From positions 1 to 64,000 of the forward strand of contig CAJTTZ010000004.1 of NCBI GenBank assembly GCA_910579505.1: a stretch of DNA of 64,000 bases, in the 5' to 3' direction. A program made the position numbers and the translations under genes. Source of the DNA: an uncultured Lachnospiraceae bacterium (lineage in GTDB: Bacteria > Bacillota > Clostridia > Lachnospirales > Lachnospiraceae). Every line of letters begins with the position of its first letter. Within the stretch, counting starts at the first letter, position 1. The notes beneath the pieces were generated by a model. The model did no database searches. It was not told where the DNA came from and saw only the letters and a list, made by a program, of their open reading frames with translations. Positions 51,271-59,281 of this stretch are shown one piece after another.

Positions 51271-51306
51271 TGTCCGGCGGTCCGTTGTCACACAGACTGC
51301 CGGACA
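51271..51306 (-). promoter_or_regulatory. Stem-loop between ACGX peptide gene and radical SAM gene
   Basis: TGTCCGGC (51271-51278) pairs perfectly with GCCGGACA (51299-51306). No T run follows. It lies 24 bases after the peptide stop and 32 before the enzyme start, and could set the ratio of precursor to enzyme. Confidence 0.6.
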
Positions 51307-51330
51307 ATCACATGTACCCCGGCTGCCGGA

Positions 51331-51519
51331 TTACTTATCCCCTGCTCCGCACGCTGAACCGCATGCTGCCGGTTTCTCCGCCGGTTTGTCCCCCGCTCCG
51401 CACGCCGAACCGCATGCCGCCGGTTTCTCTGCCGGTTTGTCCCCCGCTCCGCACGCCGAACCGCATGCCGCAGCGGGCGCTGCCTCGTTGTTCCATCCAG
51501 ATAAATTGGAAAGTGCCAT
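51331..51519 (-). CDS. ACGX-repeat precursor peptide (RiPP precursor)
   Basis: 62 residues from the ATG at 51519, 7 bases after AAGGAGG. A leader MALSNLSGWNNEAAPAA is followed by three copies of ACGSACGAGDK (starting near residues 18, 35 and 52) joined by PAEKPA. Each copy has two Ala-Cys-Gly units, so there are six cysteines in all, the expected sites of radical SAM modification. The repeats are nearly identical at DNA level. It is the first gene of the two-gene operon with the radical SAM/SPASM enzyme. No obvious protease or exporter gene is adjacent. Confidence 0.9.
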   Translation of the reverse strand: MALSNLSGWNNEAAPAAACGSACGAGDKPAEKPAACGSACGAGDKPAEKPAACGSACGAGDK

Positions 51520-51620
51520 TGTTTTTACCTCCTTCATTCTCCGTGATTTGTGTTTCTGTCCTTTCGACAGCTTCATTCTAGCAGGACAGATTACCCAAAA
51601 AAAGTACGCACTTATTTATG

Positions 51621-51637
51621 CCTTAGTTACTTTAAGG
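51621..51637. promoter_or_regulatory. Inverted repeat upstream of ACGX operon
   Basis: CCTTA-N7-TAAGG, about 100 bases before the peptide start, next to the sequence AAAGTACGCACTT. It could be an operator in the promoter region of the ACGX operon; I could not place a convincing -35/-10 pair. Confidence 0.4.
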
Positions 51638-51739
51638 TTAGAATTGTATGTTTTCAGGCTTTCGGGGAAATAAAACGATAGTACAGGGGACACATCTTAT
51701 ATCGACTAAATATAGAATCACTGGTTCGTGAAAATGAAT

Positions 51740-51762
51740 ATGGCGGCCATAAATGCCGCCAT
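51740..51762 (-). terminator. Terminator of flagellin gene
   Basis: Perfect 8-bp stem ATGGCGGC / GCCGCCAT with a 7-base loop, 32 bases after the flagellin stop, followed on the minus strand by ATTCATTTTC. Confidence 0.7.
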
Positions 51763-51794
51763 ATATTGCAATCTGTTTGTCTGGCATGAATCTC

Positions 51795-53222
51795 CTATTG
51801 CAGCAGTGCCAATATGTCCTGTGACCGGCGGTTTGTCTGCGCCAGCATGGCTTGCCCCATCTGTGCCAGAATATTATTGTTCGAATGTATAAGCATTTCA
51901 TCCGCTATATCCAAATCGCGGATCCTGCTCTCCGCAGCCTGCGTGTTTTCAATGATATTTTCATCTATTGCAAGCCCGTGCTCCAGACGATTCTGCTGCG
52001 CGCCGAATTGGATCCGATAACGGCTTACAGTCCCTATTGCGCTTTTAATCAGATCAATCGCTTTTCCCGCATTGTCAGAGTTAGTAACATTCACTGTTCC
52101 TTTAGATAAGCCAATACCGTTTGCCGTCGCGTCTACGAGCGAAAGATACATGCCGTTTCCGGGATCTGCTCCCATCTGAATCCAAACCTGATCTCCGCCG
52201 GATGTTGACGTGCTGATAGAAGAAAGCGATCCCTTCAGATATTCATAGGTATAGCCGGAATCCGAATAGTGACCGGCAGCACCCGGTTCCGTATATAAAC
52301 TTCCCGTAAAATACGAATGGCTGGGATACGGCTGCAGGCCCACTTCTTTTTTGCCGGTAGGCGATGTGTTCACAATCAAATACAGCCGGTTATCCCAGTT
52401 GGCTGGAGGAGACTGGATATGCCATGTCTCTTTCGGGTCAAGGCTTGACGAATCCGGCCGCAGCTGATAATAGATATAACCGTTTGCATCTACCTTCAAG
52501 TCACTTAATCGCAGGCTGTTGTAGGCGATCTTATAAATATTGCCATGAGAAGCATCCACCGCATTGCCGTTCTTATCCAAGATGTCCATCACCTGATCCT
52601 CTGTCCACATGGTATCCGAATCTTTCAGCCGCAGCCCTGTCACATAAAATACTTCTCCCGGTTTATAGGTGACCCCATCCGAGGTGATATCAACACCCGG
52701 TCTGGATGCATGGTAGGAGAACGTAGATTTCTGCGTATATTCCTCTATCGTCAGATCTCCGCTCAGCGCGCTCGATAACGTAATTGATTTTACCCCTTGC
52801 CCGTGCAGCGGGTAAATATTCTCATTAAATGTTGTTGCGTCGGCTATTCGGTCAATCTCCTCAAGCAAGGCGTCTATCTCGCTTTGAATCGCCGCCCGGT
52901 CCTCAGGCTTGTAGGTGCCGTTAGCCGCCTGTACGGAAAGCTCGTTCATCCGCTGCAGGATCGCATGGGTCTCATTAAGAGCGCCGTCCGCAACCTGACA
53001 AAGGGAAATCCCCTCCTGAATATTCTCTGTTGCCTGCTGCAGGCCCCGAATCTGTCTTCGCATTTTTTCGGAAATTGACAGACCTGACGCATCATCTGCA
53101 GCACGGTTTATCCGAAAGCCGCTAGACAATTTTTCCGATGATTTTGCAATTTTATCCATTACCATCCCAAACTGACGGTTCGCATTCATCGCGGATAAAT
53201 TGTGTCGTATAGATATCGCCAT
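51795..53222 (-). CDS. Flagellin
   Basis: 475 residues from the ATG at 53222. The conserved N-terminal D0/D1 helices (SIRHNLSAMNANRQFGMV, KLSSGFRINRAADDASGLSI) and C-terminal D1/D0 helices (ENTQAAESRIRDLDIADEML, ILAQMGQAMLAQ) are intact. The middle, about residues 165-385, is a variable surface domain rich in Tyr, Ser and Gly. The protein forms the flagellar filament and is exported by the flagellar type III system. It has a SigD-type promoter and its own terminator. No other flagellar gene is in the window, so it is an isolated filament gene. Confidence 0.95.
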   Translation of the reverse strand: MAISIRHNLSAMNANRQFGMVMDKIAKSSEKLSSGFRINRAADDASGLSISEKMRRQIRGLQQATENIQEGISLCQVADGALNETHAILQRMNELSVQAANGTYKPEDRAAIQSEIDALLEEIDRIADATTFNENIYPLHGQGVKSITLSSALSGDLTIEEYTQKSTFSYHASRPGVDITSDGVTYKPGEVFYVTGLRLKDSDTMWTEDQVMDILDKNGNAVDASHGNIYKIAYNSLRLSDLKVDANGYIYYQLRPDSSSLDPKETWHIQSPPANWDNRLYLIVNTSPTGKKEVGLQPYPSHSYFTGSLYTEPGAAGHYSDSGYTYEYLKGSLSSISTSTSGGDQVWIQMGADPGNGMYLSLVDATANGIGLSKGTVNVTNSDNAGKAIDLIKSAIGTVSRYRIQFGAQQNRLEHGLAIDENIIENTQAAESRIRDLDIADEMLIHSNNNILAQMGQAMLAQTNRRSQDILALLQ

Positions 53223-53265
53223 AGTCTTCACCACTCTTCCAGAATAATGATATAGTTCAATATGT

Positions 53266-53291
53266 ATATCGGATATTTCGCATCAAATATA
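53266..53291 (-). promoter_or_regulatory. SigD (sigma-28)-type promoter of flagellin gene
   Basis: On the minus strand TATA (53291-53288), 15-base spacer, CCGATAT (53272-53266). The Bacillus SigD consensus is TAAA-N15-CCGATAT, so the -10 is perfect and the -35 has three of four bases. It lies 44 bases before the start codon. Confidence 0.8.
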
Positions 53292-53311
53292 AAGCCCTAA
53301 ATGATTCCATC

Positions 53312-53340
53312 TTGCCATATTAGGAATATTACACTATAAT
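53312..53340 (+). promoter_or_regulatory. Sigma-A promoter of hxlR-type gene
   Basis: TTGCCA (53312-53317), 17-base spacer, perfect TATAAT (53335-53340). Confidence 0.8.
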
Positions 53341-53372
53341 CAGAATGTAAGTATCTTTTTGAAACCATTGCA

Positions 53373-53391
53373 GTCTCAGCACGGTTGAGAC
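53373..53391. promoter_or_regulatory. Inverted repeat in leader of hxlR-type gene
   Basis: GTCTCA-N7-TGAGAC between the promoter and the start codon, a plausible autoregulatory site for the dimeric regulator. Confidence 0.5.
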
Positions 53392-53412
53392 CAAAACAGA
53401 AATGAGGTAACC

Positions 53413-53736
53413 ATGAAAACAAAGGAAGAATTGCCCGACTGCCCCGTCGCTACCACCGTATCGCTGATCGGCAGCAAATGGAAATTACTGATTATCCGAA
53501 ATCTTCTGACGCGCCCCTGGCGGTTTAACGAACTGAAAAAAGATCTGGAGGGAATCAGCCAGAAAGTGCTGACCGATTCCCTCCGTTCCATGGAAGAGGA
53601 CGGCATCGTTACCCGGACAGTCTATGCCGAGGTGCCGCCCCGTGTGGAATATGCGCTGAGTGACCTTGGCGAATCCCTGCGCCCGGTCCTGGATGCCATG
53701 ATGGACTGGGGAAACGCTTACAAGGGGGCTGTGTAA
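53413..53736 (+). CDS. HxlR family winged-helix transcriptional regulator
   Basis: 107 residues from the ATG at 53413 behind GAGGTAACC. CPVATTVSLIGSKWKLLIIR (about 10-29) is the HxlR signature with its conserved Cys10, RPWRFNELKKDLEGISQKVLT (about 34-54) is the recognition region and RVEYALSDLGESLRPVLDAM closes the winged helix. Members often sense electrophiles, aldehydes or redox change through the Cys. It is divergent from the flagellin gene. The target is not obvious; both this gene and the ACGX operon have N7-spaced inverted repeats upstream, but with different half-sites. Confidence 0.92.
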   Translation: MKTKEELPDCPVATTVSLIGSKWKLLIIRNLLTRPWRFNELKKDLEGISQKVLTDSLRSMEEDGIVTRTVYAEVPPRVEYALSDLGESLRPVLDAMMDWGNAYKGAV

Positions 53737-53811
53737 GCCCCTTTGCACCCTGACCACCACGTCACAGCTATGCTATGCGTCAAATAGGAATGAAAAATGC
53801 CGCTTTTCACA

Positions 53812-53830
53812 CCCCGTACACTCTACGGGG
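53812..53830 (-). terminator. Hairpin after GH51 gene
   Basis: CCCCGTA-N5-TACGGGG, 18 bases after the GH51 stop codon. The T run on the minus strand (CATTTTTC) is some 14 bases beyond the stem, so this is only a possible terminator. Confidence 0.4.
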
Positions 53831-53847
53831 ATACCGGGCAAAGCAGC

Positions 53848-56064
53848 TCAGTCCGCAAGCGCCGTAAGCCGTATCACCGTCAGCGAATTGGCGGGCGCTT
53901 TGTACTCAAAGTTCTCCGATACCGCCAGTTTGCTCTCCTGCGGCGTCACCGCCATATCTTTAAAGCTGTTCGCCGCTTTCGGGTCATCCCCCGCCAGCAC
54001 CGTCACATCCGCCTCCGGCAGGAAACACGTCATCTCCCTGCCCGTAAGCATTACATGCACGTTCTGCTCTTCCTGCGACACATTCACAAGTTTAAGGATC
54101 ACATCCCCGTCCGCATCCACCGCCGACTCATAGATGGTCTGTTCCGGCGCGCCGGTTAGTGTTGTCTCCAGACTGTACTGTCCTGCATTGTTCCCGTACA
54201 TCTGCTGCACATAATAATTGACCGACCCGAAGATGCTGTCATTGGAATAGAAAATCAGATCCGGCACCCACTGGTTCAACTTTTCATGGGAGAAAAGCGG
54301 CGCGTAACACGCCATCTCCACCACATCCCCGTTCTTCTCAAGCCCCGTCATGTACGCCGCCTCCGCAAGAGCCGCATCCAGCGTATTTGCCTTCGCCGCG
54401 TACTCGCCGAGGAACACTTTTGCCTGCAAGTCCCTGTTGTAGCTGTCATATCGGTCCGTATTGGCGAGGAACCACTCCGGCGTCTGGTAATAATGCTCGT
54501 CCACCAGCGTGGTGATCTGGTCCGGGTTCTGCGCCAGATAAGCCCAGCCCTCCGTGCTGTCAGACGCCGTGCCGTTCGCCACGATCAGCTCCACATCCCC
54601 ATAAAGCGCGGGGTCTGCCGACGCCGCTTCCTCAAACGCCTTCACAAACTGCCGGTAGTGCTGGTGGTACTCGTTCTGCCACTGTTCGTTGCCGATGCCG
54701 ATATATTTCAGTTCAAAGGGCGCTTCATGTCCCATGGCAATACGCACCGCGCCCCATCTGGTACTGCCGTCCCCCTTACAGAACTCCACCAGGTCAAGGG
54801 CATCCTGCACGTACTGCTTAAACGCCTCGTCCGTGATACTGTACACTTGATAGAAAGGACTCTGGATTTCACAGGTCATGCCCGCGTTGAGCACAGGCAC
54901 CGGCATACAGCCAAGGGCCTCGCAAAATTCGAAATACTCATAAAAGCCCAGCCCGTACGTCGTGTAATAGGGATGCGCCTTGGAACCCTGCCAGATACTC
55001 TTGCCCTGCGGGCGCACCGCCACGTCTCCCACCGTCTCTTCCCCGTTCATTTCAAATGCGAGCCCGTCCCCGATGGAATCCTTCCAGCTGTAAATACTCT
55101 CCTCGTCCCGCCCCTCAATCACACAGCCGCCGGGGAAACGCAAAAACGTCGGATTTAAAGCTTCCAGATACTCCCCGAAATCCTTGCGGACGGGCAGTCC
55201 CTTATAAGTGTCCTGCGGCATCAGGGAAACCATGTCAAAGCATGCCGTCCCCGCGGGAATCTCCACCGCGAGACAGACATGCCGCTTTTCTGTCGCATCC
55301 GGCGTTACCGTCGTCTCAAACTTCTGCCATTCCCCCGTAACGCCCTCTATGGTCTGCTCCGCGTAAACCGTCCCGTCCTCATTACAAAGGCTTACCGTCA
55401 CCGCGTCCACTGAGCCGTCATCTGTTTTACAGTAAAAAGACAGATCGTAGGAGGCTCCCTGTACAATCGACATGCCTTCCACAAAGCCGCCGTTTCGGAT
55501 ACCCTCATGCGGTGTTGCCGATGAAGTCCCCGTATTATGTACCACCGCATACTGCGGATTGTTCTCGTTGAGCGCCGTGCCGTCCGCGCTCCCGTCCTTC
55601 ACCGAAAATTCCACCGCCTCGCTGGTCACTTCCCAGCCGTGAAGCTGCGCGTCCCTCGCCTCCATACCGTACTCGAAAGAGCGGTTTTTCACCATCTCCG
55701 CATACATGCCGCCGTCCACGGCATAGTTGATGTCCTCCAGAAAAAGCCCGAAAAGGGTGTCGGAAATCCGATGGCTGTCATCCAGACCACTGATATCCGT
55801 ATTGACCTGATACACGATCCCTTCAACTGCCGCCGCATTGTCCGTGCCAGCATCTGCCTGCGCGCCGTCCGCTCCAGCCTGCCCGTTTTCATTCCCTGTA
55901 CTTTCTGCATCTGCAGCCGTCTGCCCGTCTCCGCCATTTCCTGCACCGTCCGTCCCTGAGCCGCTTTGTCCCGCACCTTGCCCGCACGCCACAGTGCTCA
56001 CCATAACCGCCGCGCACAGGCCGCACGCGACTGCTCTAGTCCATTCTCTTGTCCATCTTCTCAT
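53848..56064 (-). CDS. Secreted alpha-L-arabinofuranosidase, glycoside hydrolase family 51
   Basis: 738 residues. A lipoprotein-like signal (TVACG, Cys27) and a Gly/Ala/Asp/Gln-rich linker (about 28-75) place it outside the cell. A carbohydrate-binding-like beta domain is at about 115-265 (YDLSFYCKTDDGSVDAVTVS). The TIM barrel has the acid/base Glu near 460 in IGIGNEQWQNEY and the nucleophile Glu near 554 in VFLGEYAAKAN; the C-terminal beta-sandwich has TVIRLTALAD at the end. It releases arabinose from arabinan or arabinoxylan. Most GH51 enzymes are intracellular, so the exported multidomain form is of note. Single gene. Confidence 0.9.
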   Translation of the reverse strand: MRRWTREWTRAVACGLCAAVMVSTVACGQGAGQSGSGTDGAGNGGDGQTAADAESTGNENGQAGADGAQADAGTDNAAAVEGIVYQVNTDISGLDDSHRISDTLFGLFLEDINYAVDGGMYAEMVKNRSFEYGMEARDAQLHGWEVTSEAVEFSVKDGSADGTALNENNPQYAVVHNTGTSSATPHEGIRNGGFVEGMSIVQGASYDLSFYCKTDDGSVDAVTVSLCNEDGTVYAEQTIEGVTGEWQKFETTVTPDATEKRHVCLAVEIPAGTACFDMVSLMPQDTYKGLPVRKDFGEYLEALNPTFLRFPGGCVIEGRDEESIYSWKDSIGDGLAFEMNGEETVGDVAVRPQGKSIWQGSKAHPYYTTYGLGFYEYFEFCEALGCMPVPVLNAGMTCEIQSPFYQVYSITDEAFKQYVQDALDLVEFCKGDGSTRWGAVRIAMGHEAPFELKYIGIGNEQWQNEYHQHYRQFVKAFEEAASADPALYGDVELIVANGTASDSTEGWAYLAQNPDQITTLVDEHYYQTPEWFLANTDRYDSYNRDLQAKVFLGEYAAKANTLDAALAEAAYMTGLEKNGDVVEMACYAPLFSHEKLNQWVPDLIFYSNDSIFGSVNYYVQQMYGNNAGQYSLETTLTGAPEQTIYESAVDADGDVILKLVNVSQEEQNVHVMLTGREMTCFLPEADVTVLAGDDPKAANSFKDMAVTPQESKLAVSENFEYKAPANSLTVIRLTALAD

Positions 56065-56179
56065 CCGTTTACCCGCCCTCTTGTTTATTATTTTCTAAAA
56101 TACTTTAGATATCATTATATCATTCTTTTTCCAAACAGACAAGCGGGCTTTTGCTTCTTCCAGACCTCCGCACAAAAAC

Positions 56180-56213
56180 GACCGTCCGGGCGTCTTTACC
56201 TTCCCGGACGGTC
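56180..56213 (-). terminator. Terminator of htpG
   Basis: Perfect 11-bp stem GACCGTCCGGG / CCCGGACGGTC with a 12-base loop, followed on the minus strand by GTTTTTG. It lies 43 bases after the htpG stop codon. Confidence 0.88.
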
Positions 56214-56256
56214 AGTCTACACGTCACAGCTCTGCTGTGATTCAAATCGACTCTGT

Positions 56257-58365
56257 TTACTTCGTCAGCATCATCATAATCTCATTGCTTCTCGCCACAA
56301 ACTTGGTCATAGCCTCCGGCTCAAGAGGCGCCTGCTGCAGCAGCGCCAGATCGTAGAGCTGCTCGCAGATCATCTTCACGTTCTCGCCGTCCTGATGTTC
56401 CAGTACGTACTGCACGAGCGGATGGTTCGCGTTTAAAATAAGCGTCTCTCCCTCCTTGCCAAACATCCCTGTATCCATACCCGGCATGGAGTACATCTTC
56501 ATCATGTCCTGCATCCTGCGGGACTCCTCGGAAAGCGTAATCATGGAAGAAATCTTCTTGTTCTTTAACTTCTCGATCTTCACCTTGATCTGATCCTTCT
56601 TGAGGACTTTCTTCATCAGCTTGGCAATCTCTTCCGCCTGCTCCTCCATCTCCTTCTCCGCCTTTTTGGACGTCTTTGCCTTGAAGGTGTCCGTCAGGTC
56701 GGCGTCGATACGCTGGAACTTAATGCCCTCGTTCTTCGCCTCAAGCTGGGAGACGAAGGGCTGGTCGATATTGTGGGTCAGCACCACCGCGTCCATCTTT
56801 GCGGCCTTAAACATATTGATGTACTGGCTCTGCTGCTTCTCGTCAGTCACATAGTAGATGACTTTCTCCTTCTTCTCCTCCTCGACAGGCTCGCCGTCCT
56901 CGTCAAGCACTTCGCCGTCAATTTTCTCCGCTTCCTCCTCTACGACCTCGGCTTCCACCTTCTCGCCGTTTTCGTCCACCGCTCCTGCTTCCTGTTCCGC
57001 ATTCGCGGCATCGTCATTCGCCTCGTCGGGGTCGATCTTGTTGACCTCCAGACACTCGGGCAGCGTCATATATACGCCGTCCAGATTCTTAAAGAGGATG
57101 TAGTCGGTCATCTTCTCGCAGAACTTGTCGTCCTTTAAGCAGCCGAACTTGATGAAAGGACTGATATCATCCCAGTATTTCTCGTACTCTTCCTTCTCCG
57201 TCTTGCACATGCCGGACAGTTTGTCCGCCACCTTCTTTGTGATGTACTCACTGATTTTCTTCACAAATCCGTCGTTTTGCAGCGCGCTTCTGGAAACGTT
57301 GAGCGGCAGGTCGGGACAGTCGATCACGCCCTTTAAGAGCATCAGAAACTCAGGAATCACTTCCTTGATATTGTCCGCGATAAACACCTGGTTGTTATAT
57401 AATTTAATGGTTCCCTCAATGGACTCGTACTCCATATTGATCTTCGGGAAATAGAGGATGCCCTTCATATTAAACGGATAATCCATGTTCAGATGGATCC
57501 AGAACAGCGGCTCCTTGTAATCCTGGAAGACCTTGCGGTAAAACTCCAGATACTCTTCCTTCGTGCACTCGTTGGGATGCTTTGCCCAGAGAGGCTGGGT
57601 CTCGTTGAGAAGTTCCGGGCGCTTCTTGATCTTTAGCTTCTGCTCGTCCTCCTCCTTCTCCTTCTTGATCTCCTCCACGACCTCGTCAGTAGGAAGCTTT
57701 TCCTCCTCCTTGATGATCTGGGTCTCCGTGGTGTTCGCCTTGGAAAGCCAGATTTCCGTTGGCATAAAGGAACAGTATTTCTTGATGACCTCTTTCGCCT
57801 TATACTCATTGCAGAATTCCAGACAGTCCTCGTTGATGTGAAGGGTGATCGTCGTACCCACTTCCGTCCTGGTTCCGTCCTCCATGTCGAACTCCGTGCC
57901 GCCGTCGCATGTCCAGTGCACCGCCTGCGCGCCGTCCTGCCATGACAAGGTGTCGATCTCCACCTCATCCGCCACCATGAACGCCGAATAAAAGCCCAGT
58001 CCGAAATGCCCGATGATCTGGTCCTCGTTCGCCTTGTCCTTGTATTTTTCAATAAAATCTGTCGCGCCGGAGAAAGCGATCTGGTTGATGTACTCCTCCA
58101 CCTCGTCCGCCGTCATGCCGATACCGTTGTCGATAAACTGTAACGTCTTTTCCTCCGGGTTGACAATGACCTGAATCTTCGCCTTGTAATCATCCGCCAG
58201 CGCGTACTCGCCCATCATATCCAGCTTTTTCAGCTTCGTGATCGCGTCGCATCCGTTGGAGATCAGCTCCCTGAAAAAGATGTCGTGATCGGAATACAAC
58301 CACTTCTTGATAATCGGAAAAATATTATCGCTGTTGATTGATAAATTGCCATGTTTCGCTGCCAT
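56257..58365 (-). CDS. htpG: Molecular chaperone HtpG (Hsp90)
   Basis: 702 residues from the ATG at 58365 (AAGGAAC upstream). The GHKL ATP site is FFRELISNGCDAITKL (about 31-46), FIDNGIGMTADEV (about 77-89) and GHFGLGFYSAFMVADEVE (about 119-136). The Cys in SNGCDA replaces the usual SNASDA, as in other clostridia. An acidic stretch of about 55 residues (roughly 445-500, rich in Glu, Asp and Val) precedes KVIYYVTDEKQQSQYINMFK and is longer than in typical HtpG. It is an ATP-driven folding helper under stress. Control by HrcA is indicated by the CIRCE element upstream. Confidence 0.95.
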   Translation of the reverse strand: MAAKHGNLSINSDNIFPIIKKWLYSDHDIFFRELISNGCDAITKLKKLDMMGEYALADDYKAKIQVIVNPEEKTLQFIDNGIGMTADEVEEYINQIAFSGATDFIEKYKDKANEDQIIGHFGLGFYSAFMVADEVEIDTLSWQDGAQAVHWTCDGGTEFDMEDGTRTEVGTTITLHINEDCLEFCNEYKAKEVIKKYCSFMPTEIWLSKANTTETQIIKEEEKLPTDEVVEEIKKEKEEDEQKLKIKKRPELLNETQPLWAKHPNECTKEEYLEFYRKVFQDYKEPLFWIHLNMDYPFNMKGILYFPKINMEYESIEGTIKLYNNQVFIADNIKEVIPEFLMLLKGVIDCPDLPLNVSRSALQNDGFVKKISEYITKKVADKLSGMCKTEKEEYEKYWDDISPFIKFGCLKDDKFCEKMTDYILFKNLDGVYMTLPECLEVNKIDPDEANDDAANAEQEAGAVDENGEKVEAEVVEEEAEKIDGEVLDEDGEPVEEEKKEKVIYYVTDEKQQSQYINMFKAAKMDAVVLTHNIDQPFVSQLEAKNEGIKFQRIDADLTDTFKAKTSKKAEKEMEEQAEEIAKLMKKVLKKDQIKVKIEKLKNKKISSMITLSEESRRMQDMMKMYSMPGMDTGMFGKEGETLILNANHPLVQYVLEHQDGENVKMICEQLYDLALLQQAPLEPEAMTKFVARSNEIMMMLTK

Positions 58366-58458
58366 TTTCTCACGTTCCTTTCTCTCATAAACCTTGCCAT
58401 GCGGCATGTCCTACACCCGCACCTTACATCGGACAAACCCTGTTTTCCGGGGTTGTTG

Positions 58459-58475
58459 ACTATCTAGTGGATAGT
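58459..58475. promoter_or_regulatory. Inverted repeat over the htpG transcription start
   Basis: ACTATC-N5-GATAGT, overlapping the end of the -10 hexamer and the expected start of the htpG message. It may be a second operator or a 5' RNA hairpin. Confidence 0.5.
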
Positions 58476-58501
58476 TTAATACGCCTAAATGAAGAAGTCA
58501 A
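58473..58501 (-). promoter_or_regulatory. Promoter of htpG
   Basis: On the minus strand TTGACT (58501-58496), 17-base spacer, TAAACT (58478-58473). It lies directly downstream of the CIRCE element. Confidence 0.7.
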
Positions 58502-58509
58502 GAAGAAAT

Positions 58510-58536
58510 TAGCACTCATTAAAAGCGAGTGCTAGC
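58510..58536. promoter_or_regulatory. CIRCE element (HrcA operator) of htpG
   Basis: TTAGCACTC-N9-GAGTGCTAG. This is the canonical CIRCE inverted repeat (TTAGCACTC-N9-GAGTGCTAA) with one changed base. Its end touches the htpG -35. Confidence 0.93.
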
Positions 58537-58611
58537 AATACGCCGATTATGCCGGTTTTATGCGGGTTGTAGGAATTATAAACTTTTTCTAAAGTCCCGC
58601 AAGATACTTCA

Positions 58612-58640
58612 TTGTGGTTCCGCCGGTTGTATGCTATAAT
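58612..58640 (+). promoter_or_regulatory. Promoter of the SUKH-like cluster
   Basis: TTGTGG (58612-58617), 17-base spacer, extended -10 TGC-TATAAT (58632-58640), 77 bases before the first gene. Confidence 0.6.
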
Positions 58641-58717
58641 TTCAATAACTTTGACAGTGACAGCCTGAAATCTGATTTACGTTTCTCAGTACAAAACGCT
58701 TCGGAACGGAGGAAACA

Positions 58718-59242
58718 ATGGTTAAAGAGTGCTTAAAGACATATTTGGACAAGTATTTTGCGTGCTATAAAAACTATAGAGGGACTTATCCTGTTGTCCC
58801 ATATGATGAAGAAGAGAAGTCTTCCTTGTGGTACGGTGAAGCGGACGAGGAGGACTATATTCAGTGGATGTACAAAGAAAAGGATATACAGACTGATTTT
58901 TCGGATTTAGAGAGCGAACTGGAATTGGTATTGCCCGACGCCGCAAAAGAGTTTTATCATTCATACTTTTTTTTACAGCTGCAAGGCTTTTATCATGGAG
59001 AGAGCGTAAATTTTGACCCCATAAGCGACTGTAGGGACATTTTACAGGATTTAAAGAATTGTATTTTTGAGACCAAAGGAAAGAAATATCTTCATATGGG
59101 TATCTACAGCAATAGGGATCTGGCTTTATGTATGGAAATTGACACAGGGGCAATCGTCCAGGCAGATTACGATTCCAAAACTGTGGAGAAGCTTGCGGAT
59201 TCGCTGGAAGAATTTCTGGATCAGATGACACCTGTGAGATAA
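58718..59242 (+). CDS. SUKH-superfamily-like (Syd/SUKH-2-like) protein, probable immunity protein
   Basis: 174 residues from the ATG at 58718, 5 bases after GGAGG. The first half is acidic; PVVPYDEEEKSSLWYGEADE and LPDAAKEFYHSYFFLQLQGF (about 71-90) recall Syd/SUKH-2 proteins, as does YLHMGIYSNRDLALCMEIDT (about 127-146) and the end ADSLEEFLDQMTP. SUKH proteins bind and neutralise secreted toxins. The assignment is by pattern and tentative. It leads a cluster of two or three small AT-rich genes and has its own promoter. No toxin gene is nearby. Confidence 0.6.
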   Translation: MVKECLKTYLDKYFACYKNYRGTYPVVPYDEEEKSSLWYGEADEEDYIQWMYKEKDIQTDFSDLESELELVLPDAAKEFYHSYFFLQLQGFYHGESVNFDPISDCRDILQDLKNCIFETKGKKYLHMGIYSNRDLALCMEIDTGAIVQADYDSKTVEKLADSLEEFLDQMTPVR

Positions 59243-59281
59243 TTTCATTGCTGCTGACAGTTAAAAACCGAAATATGGAGG

